Positions 36,301-49,470 of a stretch of 64,000 nt of DNA are shown piece by piece. Both the position numbers and the translations under genes were made by a program. Location: contig VXBM01000056.1 of assembly GCA_013400155.1 (NCBI GenBank), positions 775,828-839,827 on the forward strand, given 5' to 3'. The stretch is from Helopsaltes ochotensis (taxonomy: Eukaryota; Chordata; Aves; Passeriformes; Locustellidae). Every line of letters starts with the position of its first letter. Within the stretch, counting starts at the first letter, position 1. The notes under the pieces were generated by a model. It did not search any database, had not been told where the DNA came from, and saw only the letters and a list, made by a program, of their open reading frames with translations.

Positions 36301-39090
36301 CAGTGAATACATTAAATCTTTGGGCCTCAATCAATTACCAGCTTCCTCATGGCAGTGTCTAGGATGTCTGGAAGACAAGAAGTATCAGAGATGATTAGAA
36401 AATACCTCCTTGAATGTAAAATGTATCTGAAAAGTTGAATATCAATTTTAGAAGCACTTTTCCTGGTGACTTATTAACTTGTTTTTCTCTATTATGAGAC
36501 AAAGCAGAATGTTGCACTATTTTTCATTGTCAGTGTGCTAAGGAGGGACTGGGTAAGCTGTGACACTGATACAACCTGCTTTGTTAGCTGTACTGGGTCA
36601 CCAGCACACAGCAGCCTTGTCCAAATGGGAGCAGAACACCTCTTTTTTTTCCCTGCCAGAATCCACTTTGTAAGTGGGCCTGGGATGAGGATGAGGAAGC
36701 TGTCACTTCTGAGCAAGCAGCTTCAGAATAGAGAGCCAGAAAAAGAAGAGCAGTCACTTTGGTCTAAATTTAAAAGGCAATGCTTTAACCTTCCACAGAA
36801 CTGGTCAAGTGGCTCTTGTGCTATTTCCTCTCTCAGCAGTCTGACCCAATGGTAGAAAGGGATTTTTAAGTATATAAATATGTTCCTACCATGTACACAG
36901 CAACCACCATCATGATTGATCCTTTTAGGGAGCAGAGAGGCACACAGCAACCTATGGATTGGTTTTGCATGTATTCTCCTTGTTTTGTTTCAGTAATTTG
37001 ACTCATTTTTTCACATCAGCTTCTTCCTGTGTACTTTTCTGTATATGTATAGCACATAAAGTCTTTCTCACTCATGCCCACTTTTTCTTCTTTCCTGGTG
37101 GGAGCTGTTCTGCTAATGATACAATCAGGGAATACTGTGGAGAGACACAGGGTTTGCATCATCTGCTGAGCCTGTTAAACTCTAAATGTTCCATTTCATT
37201 AATTCTGTATGGCTGTGCTGGAAGAGCAAAGCACTATTCCCATACCCAGGGACCTACTCCCCTCCTAGTAAGGTCTTTAGTTGGCATATACTGGAAAATT
37301 TCTAGTTCTAATGTGGATGCCAGCCTACAAATGCACATGGAAGTAGACCAACTGGACTGAGAGTCGTGGGTTTTGTTTGTGAGAGTTTGTGTGCTTTGCT
37401 AACTGGAGTGTGTAATTATATCTAATTATTTGGGTAATTCACTAATTCTTTCATGTTAGAACAAGAACCAAAGTTCCTTTTATTTTTTGATCTTAATAAA
37501 ATTTGCAGATTTTTATGTCTTGTCAACCTTAAAATAAAGAAGTCACAGAAGTCTATTGCTATAATGTGAAGACCATAGTATTGTAACAGGACAAGCGTCT
37601 TGTCTGGGGTCACTTGGCAGAACTGGGAACAAAACTTTCATTGTGCCTTTCAGCAAGATGCTCCATCCATCACTGCCTCTGAAAGAACAGTTAACTGCAT
37701 AGATGAGACCTGAATTTCTGCTTCTCAGGCCTATACCTCAGTGCACCTTCTCCTGATCAAATGGGAATTTCGATAAATAATCAAATAATTATTTATAAGA
37801 AAAAAAATTGTGCAATAAGATAGGGGAAGCTACTCTTATATGCAATGATTTCATTAGAAATATCTACATTTTGGAAGTGGCTTGTTGTTCAGTTTTCAGT
37901 GTATAATATACAAGGATGCAATTAAACTACCTTTCCTCTGGAAAACAGTTTATCAGGCTGCTCTACACTAATATGATCAGTCATATGCTGTACATCTCTT
38001 CTCCTTCTCTTCCTACATATAAATTATTCAGAACTATTATAGCTAAACCTGTGAGTAGATGATTTTATTGCTGTCTGCTGAAATGCTAGAAAGGATTTGG
38101 TTTAAAAGGAAAGGAATGACATCCTTGTGAAATACTGGGAAAGCAGAAATCAGTTGTGACTGGCAGGCTTTCTCTTGGAGAAAAGGAAAAAACTTGTTAA
38201 AAAATCTCTTCTATTTAAAAATATTAGCAGACTTCATAAAAAATATTTAAGTCTTTAGAACTTCCTATCAAACATAACAATGAACACATCAAAGTTTATG
38301 GAACATTTTTGTAAGATAACTTGATCCCAACTCCCTTAACTGAGATGTTGTTAATGTGGCTCTGTAAAAATTTAACCTCTAGCAATGACCCAAAGATTTA
38401 GGTCTTTTCACCTGAAAACACTTGATTTATCCTTCTATAATCAAGGGATTGCTGATTTCTCTTGCATACAAATACGCAATTCTGTGAACTCACAGTCTGT
38501 AATTCCCTCAAATCCACAGGCTTTGTCACTTAACTACCTTGAACTGCACTTCCCAGGAGCACCTGGGCTGATGCTAACCGAATGCCTTCAGGTGTTTTGG
38601 GACTGCGGAGTCGGGCTCTTTGTGCCTCGGGATGAAATTTGAAGCTATCGGTGTTTTGTGCAAGCTTTCCCCTTTGTTCCAGTGCAACACAAGGTTAGGG
38701 TAGGTTTTGCCTCTTATTTGTGTTTTCTTCCAAACCATCTGTAGCAGGCTTTACCATCTTTTCTATAGACAAGTCCTTTTCTTTGATACAATTTCAGTTT
38801 GTGCACCTTGTAGCTCCTGTACAGTGCTTGCTTTCTGGGGCTCTTTGCCTTCTGGAGGAATAGAGCTCTGTAGAGCTATGGGACACTTTATCTTGATTCA
38901 GCTGCATGTAATTTTTTTTTAGTGATCCTGAGGAAGTATATTCCTGTAGAATGTTTCCGTGGCTCCTGTTTTGACCTTGAGGCATAAGCTTTGTCCTCCA
39001 TGAGGGGTTACATGCTCTTAGTGTGATCTGTGGTGGTGGTGTGGCCAGTGGTGTAATTCCCAAATCCTACTCTAAACACCATATACCTAA
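33301..39090. other. Intergenic: no gene seen
   Basis: Contains AT-rich simple sequence at 34811-34877 (TTTATT repeats) and a 14-bp direct repeat CATTAGCCTCGAGA at 35413-35426 and 35429-35442. ORFs of 106 and 133 codons at 36535-36855 and 36959-37360 (plus) have no recognised domain. Confidence 0.45.
34811..34877. repeat. AT-rich simple sequence (TTTATT-like)
   Basis: Repeated TTTATT/ATTATA motifs with no GC for long stretches; low complexity. Confidence 0.75.
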
Positions 39091-39153
39091 TGTTTTCTAG
39101 ATAAATTATGTCTAAGATCCCTTTCAACCCAAACCATTCAATAAGTCTCTGAC
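39091..39153 (+). mobile_element. CR1 LINE, extreme 3' end (plus)
   Basis: TTTTCTAGATAAATTATGTC then TAAGATCCCTTTCAACCC and AAACCATTCAATAAGTCTCTGA match the last ~60 bases of CR1 (CTAGATGATC... CCTTCCAACCCAAACCATTC). It is short, diverged and severely 5'-truncated. Confidence 0.8.
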
Positions 39154-42100
39154 AAGGTTTTGTGCTTTATGCCAAGTGGTTTATAGGAAATGGTGGTGAT
39201 AAAGTCAGAGGGAAATGAGATGGGGGCTTTGCTTTGGAGTGCTGATTTGAATGACTCTGAGTTGGCATTTGGCAAGCCAGCAAGGAGCAGCCTATGAGCT
39301 TCAGGAGGAGTGTTCAATAAAATCTAGTAGCTCAGGTTGGTGGTCTGTGATACTATAGGGTGCCATCCTAACTAGTGATGGTCCTGGTCATAAAGTTTCT
39401 GTTTGGATTCAGTACAGCCCGAATTTCAGAGCTGCTTCATTTTTATGTGAATCCAAATATTTTTGACAACATGCGGTACTTGCAGAATCCTGTATAGGTG
39501 TAATTTTCAATTTCTTTTTTCTCTTTCTCTTAGAAGCCTGAATCCAAATGTTTTTGCCTTTGCCTCATCTTTGTATGCACTTATGCTGAAAACAAAAGTG
39601 CTGTTTCTGGCAAAAATCTCAAGTTTTTACGAAGTTGTGTCTGTAAGAAGTTTCTTCCTGTTATTTTGTTTAGTGAGAAGAAAGAAATTAATTCTGTGGT
39701 GACATATAATTTGTCCTCATTAGCAGGAAACAGAATTTATATGACTCAAAAGCTATTTGTTAGTCTAACATACCAGCCTAAAATTTTAGCCACCACTGAT
39801 TGTGCATTGTTGACTTGACAGCAGAAGTAACCATAACTTAGACTTAATGAATGCTTTCATGCAGTATGCACAGTCCTCCAAGAGTCCTTATTTCATACTA
39901 TTTAATGCTGTGCTGAACAGTTGAGTTTGATAAAGGCTGAAACAGTCAAAATTATGCTTCTATTTGAATTTTAATTTTTAAAGGGGGAAGGCAGATGGTA
40001 TTGTTTTACAGAGAGAATAGCCCAGTGTGTCCTGCCATACTAAAAGTCTCTTTGAGCCCATCTGATACTGGTGTCTGAGTTTTTCTCTGCTGGTTTCCTC
40101 AGCTTATGCATTGTCTTCAAATTGCATATATTAGTTTCCTATCAGAATAACTTGCAGGCATGGAAATCGGCCATGTCCTGTGAAGGTCACTGAAAAATTC
40201 ATTCCCAAATGGGCAGCTTTTGTATAGCATTGATGCTCTTCTTGGTGCCAAAGCCTTAACTTTACAAATGGCCATGAGTTCAAAGGCAAATGCTAATTCA
40301 AAGCAGCAGCATGTCTTTGGAAGTACAGTCTCCTTGTCTAGTATCCAGGAACAAGTTATATTTAAATCATTCCCACTCAAAGGATAACTTGTCTGACCAA
40401 AAGTTAAAGCATATTTCCTAAGCCATTGTCCAAATGCTCCTTAAACACTGACAAGCTTGGGGTATCAACCATCGTTCTTGGGCACCCGTCCGAGTGTTTG
40501 ACCACCCTCTTGACACGGAAATAAGTATGCTCACAAGTAAAATAGAATGATAATTTCAGTTTTTGTTTTTGTTTTTTTAAACTTCCCCAGTTTTTTCCCC
40601 ACATGTCATCTGCCGTAAGGCTGCTTGCTTCAGAATTCGTAATGGATACTAGTCTGCCTCTCACAGATCTTTTCTCCAGAGTTCCTTTAGCCTTCCTAAG
40701 AAGATGCCATCTAACTCTTCCCACCCGTGGTTTCCTGGCTTAAACATCTGTTTTAAAGTCCGTTGTAATCTCAGTATAGATTTGCCTCAAAAGAGACGAA
40801 ACTCCTCTCTCATAAATCTTTCCTGATGCTTTCACATCCTTGCTTTTTCCCAAAAGCTTAGGCAGCAATATCTGCTATTTTCTCAGCTCAACCTCCTAGA
40901 TAAAAGTTCAAAGTTTTGATGTTGGCACAAATCGGTTTAAATGATATGATTTAACAAAAACCCAACAAATAAAACCCCTCAAAAAACACCAAGAAAAAAG
41001 TACTTTGTTTCATGTTTGGTGAATTCCATGCAAGTAGGTAGAAAAAAACCCCAGACAAAACAAATAACACAACACTAGATCTGATTCAAAAGCATTGCCT
41101 ATCATCATTGGCTGTGCAGGAAAAGGCAGAGATTGAAAATCTCATTCCTTGCAATGCTAGCAAAGGTGATAAAGAATCAATTCTTTGAAACTGAAGTCCC
41201 ATTTCAAAACTTATTGTGAAGAGTTGATGGACAGTCAGAGGTGGACCCTGCTATGTTGTGGGAAGTGGAGAGGGAGCAGGCCAGTAACTAGCTCTGTCAT
41301 GAGTGGGGGAATGCAGGGCATCTGGGAAAACAAGGCTGGAGTCTAGAGGGAAGCTTTCTGCCATCAAGACAAATCCATAACTGCAGTGCACGTTGCTGGG
41401 AGGTGCTTGGTGATCTTAAGGAGTAGACTAGAGGGTGATGGATATGCCAAAACAGTAGAAATTTTTTTTTTCTAGCTGCTAGAAGGTTTTCATGATGTTT
41501 AACTCTTCCTTGGTGTGGAACTACAAGTTAGTGCCTCTCATGTGGGAGCTTCTAGTGGTGGGATAGTTATGATAGAGGACACCAAGCCAAGGACCTGTGC
41601 TACAGTTAACTCAGAAAAAAATATAAGGGCAGGAGAAGAGAGTGAAGCATTGTACCCAGATTTCCTCCCCTGGATCCCAGTAGGCCTGCTGCTTCTCACA
41701 TAGAAGGGAGAACCAATTTCAGTACAATAAAGTAACAATCAGTGTAAGAAAAAGTATTAGGTACTCAATTTTTAATTTTTTTTAAACTGCCACTAAATAT
41801 TGTGAACATTTTCAATGTGAAGGTTTTGCACCTCAGGAATTTTTGTGAGTTGATCCCCTGTTGAAGGCAGAATAATATGGATGATGGCTCTCTTCAAAGT
41901 GATGTGAGATTTATTTAAATGTTCAGTCGGTTCCTGAAGGAGAAATGGTCTCCAAGTTAAATGCATCATGTCTCCCAGCACTTCCAATGTACACCTTGAC
42001 TTCTGCTTCAACTACTGACTCATGTGAGGGAGATTAAAGTGGAGAGAGAGCCTCCTAACCTTCGGAAGACTTGTCCTTTTTTTCCTGCTCCCCAGAAAGA

Positions 42101-44593
42101 AACTTCACTGGAACACCTAACAAAGGCATAATCAATCTCCGTGTCAAAAAGTATGCCTATCCTGTAAAAGTGTTAAATTACGGATAACAGTGCCACCTGC
42201 TGAATACCAGCTTAACACCTTTCCTCTCAAAGCAAATGTGAGTCTTAATGAAATGGTGTTGGTTTTGACTAAGGCACAGGCACATATCCTGCCTGTTTCT
42301 TATGCAGAACACAAGGTACAACATGGTTTAGAAATAAAATTAAATATTCATCTTTGGAGCATAAAATTTTTTCATTAAGTGTATCATAAGGCAAAGCCCT
42401 TGGAAATTATACAAAAAATGAATTTGTCTGTTGTTAAATTGGCCAGATGTGTTTTTCACAATTATTAGGACTGAAATATAAAAATAAATAAAATTTGAAT
42501 TGCAGTGCTAATAGTAACTTGTCTAGAAGATGCCAATGTTCTCAAGTTTCAGACAGAAGAGGGATTCCCTCCTGAATTTCTAAATTTAGAAATATTTGAT
42601 TTTACCAAGAGCACTTTCAAATGAGTCTAAACTGATTGAGACAGGCAGTCATTTTGTGGAAGTGAGCAAATGCCTTCACTGCATTCAGCAGTTTTAATAG
42701 AACAGCCCCCATGCTGCCTAGAACCACTTAACTTTTTTGAAGCCATTATAGGCTGAATTCTACCCACCTTACTAATAATTAATATGTCTTTAAATGTTCA
42801 TGGTCATTTTAGTGGGATGGTGATGCAGGACAGTGCTGTTGAGTCTGTGTAACTGAAATGAGCTCCTGCTCCCAAGGCATGTCCTGGGTGATGTGAGGTA
42901 CTGGTGAGTTTGAGTAACCAAAATGACACCAGCTGGTATATGCATGTTATCAGGCTGTTTTATGCATCATATGATGTACAAAAGGACCTTTCTGTTGTGT
43001 TTAAATCCTACTTATGCCCTTGCCTTACCCCTTTTCTACCTGGTGCAGTGTTAGCCTGGAGGGGTTGGTTTGTTTGGTGAGCATCCTCTGCTACATGCGC
43101 AGCTTTGCAAATGCCAAGACCAGTGTCCACTCTTGTCACAAGTATTGCTCTGACAACTTTGGGAACTAAATCCAACATGTAAAACTGTAACATCCTGTGT
43201 ACTTCTGGCATTATCTGGCAGAAAATGTTATGCCAAAGAGCTTGCTGTGAAGCTGTCTTAATTGGGAAAGTAGAAGAGAACATAAATGTAGTGGACAGGA
43301 CTCATGTAAAATGCAGGATGCATGCCTCCCCTTTCCACATTCCTACAACAGTCTTAAGAACAACAAGAAAAAGAAAAGCTCTCAGCACATGGTAAATACA
43401 GATTTGTTTAATTAGAAAACTAAACATGCATATTTTGGGCATCAAATTCAGGATTTTGAGACTACCTGGCTCTCAAATGTAAGGTGCACAGGTATTTTTC
43501 TTATTGCTTCCTCTGGCTCTGACATTACAGCTGTGAGTGTATAAATATAGAGAGATGCATTCTTGCGTTTCCATTTCCAGTGTGAGCTCTGTGTTATTGG
43601 CCTCAGTGTTTCTAAGCAAGGAAAAATGCATGTTAACAGCCATGTAAATGAAACTGGACACATGCTTAACAAAATGCGACAGCAAAGTAAAGCCACTGAC
43701 TTTGTTCCATCAAAAGACACAAATTTCCCATACTCCAGCAGAACATTCAAAGTGCCAGCATTCTCAGAGCTGTTTTCACTCTCTGATGTGCTCTAACAGT
43801 CAATTTGTTTAAAGGGGAAAAAGGATGGCATTGCAAATGCAGCAAATAAAATATAGCAATGCTGCAGCATGAAATCCTAGTAGATATCCTGCTGCTGGAG
43901 TCAGACTTCCAAAAATACACCCATTCATACTGGCTCTGGATGGCAGCAGTGGCACAGAACAGAGAACCTGTTTTCTTCCATCGTAGAGTGCAGACTGAGA
44001 TGGAAGCACTCTTGTATTTTGTCACCTGTGCTCAATACCTGGGTGCTGAAGTATCTGATAAAAGCTTCAGAGGCATCTTGAGAACCGTGCACCATGAAAC
44101 AGATAGTGTTTGGCTTCATCTTGGGCTCAGCTCAAAACCCTAGATGGACACAAAGGATTTCTATATATTTGCTATAATAAAGGTGGTCTCTAAGAGTTCT
44201 GCATTCATAGCTGCAAGGAAGCCATAAGCTTCTGTGCATTCTGGCATTGGCATGTTAAACTACTTTCTTAAAACCAGGCTGATTCTAGTGACTTCCTCAA
44301 TGAAACTTTTTGCCTAAATATCTCCCAAAAGGAGCTCTGGAGTCTGTACAGAGCAGTAGCTGTGGTAATAAAACTTCTGTAAGTGGTACAAGAATCACTG
44401 CTTATCTAAAGGACAGGGTAACACAGCTTCTGTACCCTTTTTTAGCTTGAGTGAGAATTGGAGAGTAGAACTAAGTAGCAGATTAGCACAGCACACTCCA
44501 GATTTAACTTTAAGGAGAAGAATTTTCTAGGGGTACATTGAGGTTGTTCACTCTTGGGGGCTTTTGCCTGTTTACTGTGGGTGAGGATGAGGA
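39154..44593. other. Intergenic: no gene seen apart from the CR1 fragment
   Basis: AT-rich to mixed sequence. 40960-41080 is A/C-rich low complexity. Plus-strand ORF 41515-41703 is followed by AATAAA at about 41727, and plus-strand ORF 43859-44143 has coding-like codons. Neither has a recognised domain, and both lack supporting splice structure. Confidence 0.4.
40417..40517 (-). mobile_element. CR1 LINE fragment (minus), ORF2 C-terminal coding remnant
   Basis: Read on the minus strand this encodes RVKRVVKHSDGCPRTMVDTP then SLSVFKEHLDNGLG. It is recognisable as the last residues of CR1 ORF2 (consensus ...VVKHWNRLPREVVESPSLEVFK). On the plus strand the matching bases are AAGCCATTGTCCAAATGCTC through ACCACCCTCTTGACACGGAA. 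The 3' UTR end is missing, so this is an internal fragment. The surrounding ORF to 40724 is not CR1-like. Confidence 0.8.
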
Positions 44594-44766
44594 CTCACAG
44601 AATGGTTTGAATTGAGAGATGCATTAAAGATCTTTTAGTTCCAAGCCCCTGCCATGGGCAGGCAGATCTTCCATTAGACAAGCTTGCTCAAAGCCCCATC
44701 CAACACTGCCAGGGATGGGATATCCACAGCTTCTCTGGGAAACCTCTGCCAGTGCCTTGGAGGGAG
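44594..44766 (-). mobile_element. CR1 LINE fragment (minus), 3' end
   Basis: The plus strand reads TCACAGAATGGTTTGAATTG, then GATCTTTTAGTTCCAAGCCC, CTGCCATGGGCAGGCAG, TTGCTCAAAGCCCCATCCAA and CAGGGATGGGATATCCACAG. This is the reverse complement of the standard avian CR1 3' region. It is 5'-truncated at about 44766 and the ORFs across it are remnants only. Confidence 0.93.
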
Positions 44767-47700
44767 CTGCTCCCTTGACAGGAGGAATGAGTGATGAGAA
44801 GGTCTTGGATAAAGCCTGAGAAATAAAAAGCCAAAGGCCCAGGTGGTCTTGTTTCTGAGATAACAATAAAACCACACTCTGGGGGAAAGGTTAGCACAAA
44901 CTTTTGTTAAGACATCCATGATCTGAGGTAGTAGACCTAAAGAGACTATTCACAATGGCAAAACCTGTCCTCAACCTATGAGCAACAGCATTGGAGATAT
45001 TGCTTGGTAGTTTCCACTGGAAGCAGGAAGAGCAAACCACTCCTGTTTGATGAATTTGAAATGTGTGTGGTGAAGAATGAATGACTGGGATCCACTGCAA
45101 TATTTCAGTAGTGCTGTCATGAGTCCAAGTGCACAGGGCTCAGTGGGAGAATAAAACGCCTTAAAAATGTTTTCAAATCTCTTTTCTAGGCACGCTTTTC
45201 TTGGGAACACTTAGGGAAGAAGGAAATGCTATACTTTTCAGAGTAAAAAGTTGAAATTCTTCTCTTTTTGCTGCCAAACATTTTCTTCTTCTGTCTCTGC
45301 TCAATCATTAGGTGATGGGTCTTAAATTTATCCTGTCTCCTGAGAGGAAAAAATATATGTTCTGCAGAGAGAAGGACTTACTTCTTTGATAGGTTTACTT
45401 TAAAAGGCATAAGGGAGAGACTTGCAACAGATTTGAAGTGTTAAAAATAGCCATGGACATGTAGATGGTGTCAGTTATGTAGCTTTTCTTAATACAAGTA
45501 CAGAGCTGAGAGGGATAAGATGGCACAGGAACAAGGTGCTATGGGGGTGATCATGAAGCTGAGACTGTGTTTTCTAGCATCACCATTTGTTGAGCTATTT
45601 GACATCTGGCTTGACCTTGAGTACTTTGTCTGGAAAGCTGATATCAGGTTTGGAATTGGACAATATTTTACACTTGGTAAGTGTACTTGGTAAAAATGGT
45701 GAAAAATCTTCACTTCATGGTGACAAAGACTTTGGAATTTGAAAATCTATCAGATTTTATTGAAAAGATTCTCTTTTTTAAAATGGGGAAAATAAAATGA
45801 AATTTTGTGTGGTTCTGAATATTTCTCTTGCAGTTAGAAAAATCTAATCTTTAAGAAAATTGCCAAGAAAATCAGTGGAAAATTACTATTACCACAATGC
45901 AGAGAAAATTTCTCTATTCTGTCAAAAGCAATCACTGCTTGTTTTGATTTTGTTTAGATTCATTTCACAAGAATATGGAACAGAGGTCCCATTTGAGCCC
46001 ATAACCCCTGGGATGGAGTGTTGGGGATGAGTGTGCTGGAAGACTGCTCCTTCCCAGGGGAACTCCTGCTGATGCCAGTGTGGGTCTTTTTCAGCTGCGC
46101 AGGCCTGCACAGAGGGGGCAGAGTTGTTGAACAGGCAAATATTTCAGAGGAACAGCTAGGCATGTCCCTGCCTTGGGATAGAGAGTGGCTTTGATGAACC
46201 TGGAGCCTTTTCCTGCCCTTTCTTGTGTGATTTTTAGGCTGGGGCTTTTGGGGCTTCCATAACACAGACTGTAGATGGGGATGAAATTTTCTGTTGGTTT
46301 GTTGGTCTCATGTTGTTTAGTGGTTTCTGGGATTTTCATAATTGGCAGGGAAGCTTTCTAAGGGCACCAGCAGTGCTGCCTGTGAGTTAGTCTTGGCTTT
46401 TTGGACACAGACTGATTTGTATTTGTTCGCTTTACAGCCTATGGGGGTAACCCAGAGCAGCCTCAGGGATGTGCTGGTCATTCACCTTTTTGATCTTTTG
46501 TCAAAATACATTTAGTGAGAACAGTGGGGTGTGAGGAGAACATTAGGAGTCTTCCAGCAGGTCAGTGTCAAAGGGGAGAGAGACCATTGTTAAAGTCCTC
46601 TATCATAGTCAGTGGAAAAGGGAGAAAGAACAGCCTACCAAGAAACTGTTGTGTTAGACCTCAAGAGATGAGCTCTGAGACTGCAAAATTCTCTTACTGA
46701 ATTGATAAAATAGTAAATGAAAGGGGAAGAAAAATTTTATTGAAATTAACATGAAGTCCCTTTAATCATCAAGCTTAATCCTCAGTAGAAAAGGACTCCA
46801 AAATTGATTTAAAATCTCAGTACAACTATCCTCTCTAATGTGAAACAGAGATTCAAGTAAATGAATGATTTGCTTAAAAAATTCTGACTAATCTTGAGAA
46901 CATTAAAATTAATATAAATGTGTGATCTCAAGTTCTATCCACTTCTGGATCCCATTTCAGTAAGTGCATATAATTTGGAATGGGACCTAAGCCATTTTGT
47001 GTAAGTATACAGGGAATGCATTCCAGTACCTTTAATCAGAATGTCAGAGAGAGATCAGCTTCGCTGTTTCACGTAAGATATGGAAATATCATCTGTGATG
47101 AAGTGGAATAGAAAGAAAACATACTATTGAGTGGAAATGCTACAGTTTCCTTCAGGGTATGAGATGATTTAAGCAGCTATTTCTATGGGGCAAACAATCC
47201 ATGTAAGGCTAAGAGAGCTCCTGGCTGTATGTGTTCATATTGTAACAACTTAAGATTTGCATATGTGTCTGAAGTTGTATCAAGAACCATGCTATGGATT
47301 CCAGGATCCACTGGGATAAGAGAGACCATCTCTGTATTCTTGGCTTTGTGGAGGAATGTTTTCTGCCTTCCTTCCGTCAGTGATTGGCTCTTTGGACAAT
47401 TCATTTCTTCTGCTAAGGAATTTTGAGAAAGGTAATCTGAACTGTAATCTTAGGTGCTATATAGCATTCAAAGTTCAATTTATTTTATATTCTGTAAGAA
47501 AAAGTGAATTAATTGCTCAGTTTAGAGATGACATTTCCTGCTGAGCATCAAGGGGAATCGACTATGCATACTTAAGATACTGTCATCATAGGGTTAAAGG
47601 TAGCATGAGGACACTGTATAATCTTAAATATGAATTAAATTTTGTATAACAGAGATCATTACCTCTCACAGATGCCTGTACTGTCAACCCAGTGCTTTTA

Positions 47701-48696
47701 GTCAGACTGAAGTATTTAGCCTTTGGAAAAAGCAGATGTGTGTCACAGGCAGAGAAGTAAGTATATGCCTCCCCCCTGTGCCTGCAGCTCCCAGGAACAC
47801 ATGGGTGCTCTGATGCTTTAGGACTGGAGGTGGAGAAATCTAAAGAAGTCAAGTACGTCTGCTCAACTGGGAGGAAAACAATTTCTTTGTTAGCTCTGGG
47901 AGATGGTCAGCCTCTCAAATGAAAGATCTGATTACAATAATTTTTCAAAAGTTGAACTGAGTACTGAGAAAAATAAAGGGCTGCTGTTGCTTGCTGTGCC
48001 TTGTGGCTGAAGGGCCTGCCCAGAGGCATTCCTGGACTTGCGCCTGCTCTTCCCTTCCATTTCCAGGCTGAGTAGTGGGTTCAAACCCTGCTCTTTAGTT
48101 AGACCTCTGGTGTCTTATGACACCAGCAATAGTGACTTCTTTGGTTCCCTGGATGCTGGAGTTGTACTGGTCCTGCTATGGCTTCTCCTCTCAGCCCTCA
48201 TCCTGCCAGACTTCTGAGACCAGAACTGCTCTGTTACCTTCAAACTCATGTCACACTGTGCAGACTTCCCGTAGCTGAGATTCTCCTGTGTATTTCTACT
48301 TTGGGAGGTGAGTGAGAAGAACAGCAAATAAAGCAGGAAGCACTTCTTTTCACAGAGTTAACTATTTATCTTTGCATTTGTAGTTTTTTGAAAACAGCAT
48401 ACATATTAACATAAACTGCTGTCAGCTGAAGTGAAATCACTTACTGCAGCTTGTAAGGGATTTTACACATCCTTCTTCAAGCCTAAGAATTAGACATGTG
48501 CTAGGATGAAGGTTAGAGAAAGTGATACTAAATACTGAATCACAGAATTTGGGGAAAGTCTGGAAGATGATATTGGGGGCTTCTGAGTTCTGATGTTGCT
48601 CTTCTGAAGAGCAGAGAGGGTATTTAAAGTTGTTGTCTCTTTATCTGTCCAGCCTACCAGATGTGGACAGGTTCCATTGCAGAAGACAACTGACTG
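44767..48696. other. Intergenic: no gene seen
   Basis: Mixed composition. Minus-strand ORFs at 45960-46339 and 47586-47852 have no recognised domain. A Pol III B-box-like GGTTCAAACCC at 48078-48088 has no matching A box or cloverleaf. No exon could be supported. Confidence 0.45.
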
Positions 48697-49134
48697 TCAC
48701 AGACTTTTCAGTGAACTCATATAGGTTGTGGGGAGTGAATATACTATACTTGGAGAAGGTGCTAGGCCAACAGTCTGGGGAAATGGAATGTCCTTTCTTT
48801 GTTGCACAGGCACAGCAGAGCTGTTGCAATGGCATCTTCCCCATAATACCCAGTGACCAATTATATTGCTGCTAAACCAAGCTACAGTAAAATCTGTGTC
48901 ACGCTTAAATTGTTGTAACAAAAATGTGCGGTCAACTGTATCAGAAACCTTTGCTAGATCAATAAATAAGGCTCCATAAATGTGGACAATATCCAGAGAA
49001 ATCATAGTATCATTCCCAATGCATACAGCTATACCGCAGTAGTTAGTCTGAGCATGGTCCTGCATCCAGAATGAACAGCAGTGGCTTAACTGGTGTATAA
49101 ATCTCCTATGAACACATGGCTGTGTGGGTGACAC
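48697..49134 (-). mobile_element. Ancient LINE reverse transcriptase fossil (L2/CR1-superfamily type)
   Basis: A minus-strand open stretch of 145 codons. It contains GALFIDLAKVSDTVDRTFLL followed by a WFSSNIIG stretch, and near its end PQTVGLAPSPSIVYSL. These correspond to non-LTR reverse transcriptase motifs: the FIDL-KAFDTVDH block with the first catalytic Asp, the WF-SYL block, and the GVPQGS-LGP-LF-IY block. The order is right, but the sequence is decayed: KAFDTVDH has become KVSDTVDR and PQGS has become PQTV. The YADD catalytic box is not seen. The FIDLAK wording resembles L2-like elements more than avian CR1 (FLDFSKAFDTV). It is a remnant, not an active gene. Confidence 0.65.
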
Positions 49135-49470
49135 TTAAATGAGGAATGGCCGGCGTAGATGTGACCTTTTGTGTGATTTTGTGAACTTGGAGGATAACTG
49201 CTTGTCATGTAGCTTCTTTCTGATTCAGTCTGAGGATAGAATTTGTGCTTTCATGACTGATCAGATGCAGAGTGTGACTGTCACATATGAAGGGTTCATA
49301 GGCAGCAGGTGCCTGTTTGTAAGCACCAACTCACCCATTCTAGACCAGCAAGATTTTCCAGTATTGATTCTTTTCTGAATTTTTAATTTCTGCCCCATAA
49401 ATTACTTGCTCTAATACTTCAGATGTTTTTGACACACTTTTATTGCAGAGATTGAAGTTAAATAATATTA
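49135..49470. other. Intergenic spacer: nothing seen
   Basis: Sequence between the LINE fossil and the ERV-L-type LTR. A 79-codon plus-strand ORF (49139-49378) has no recognised domain. Confidence 0.5.

Noticed and set aside
36959..37360. 133-codon plus-strand ORF
   Set aside because: Cys- and Phe-rich noise with no recognisable domain or neighbouring splice structure.
41515..41740. 62-codon ORF with a hydrophobic end and nearby AATAAA, as another terminal exon
   Set aside because: A stop lies in frame just after the only good acceptor (41476), and the ORF is short. AATAAA is common by chance in this composition.
48078..48088. B-box-like GGTTCAAACCC suggesting a tRNA or tRNA-derived SINE
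   Set aside because: No A box at the right distance, no acceptor stem and no cloverleaf around it.
48536..48600. CR1-like AATCACAGAATTTGGGG start on the minus strand
   Set aside because: The following bases do not keep CR1 similarity, and the nearby reverse-transcriptase fossil is too close to be the same element.
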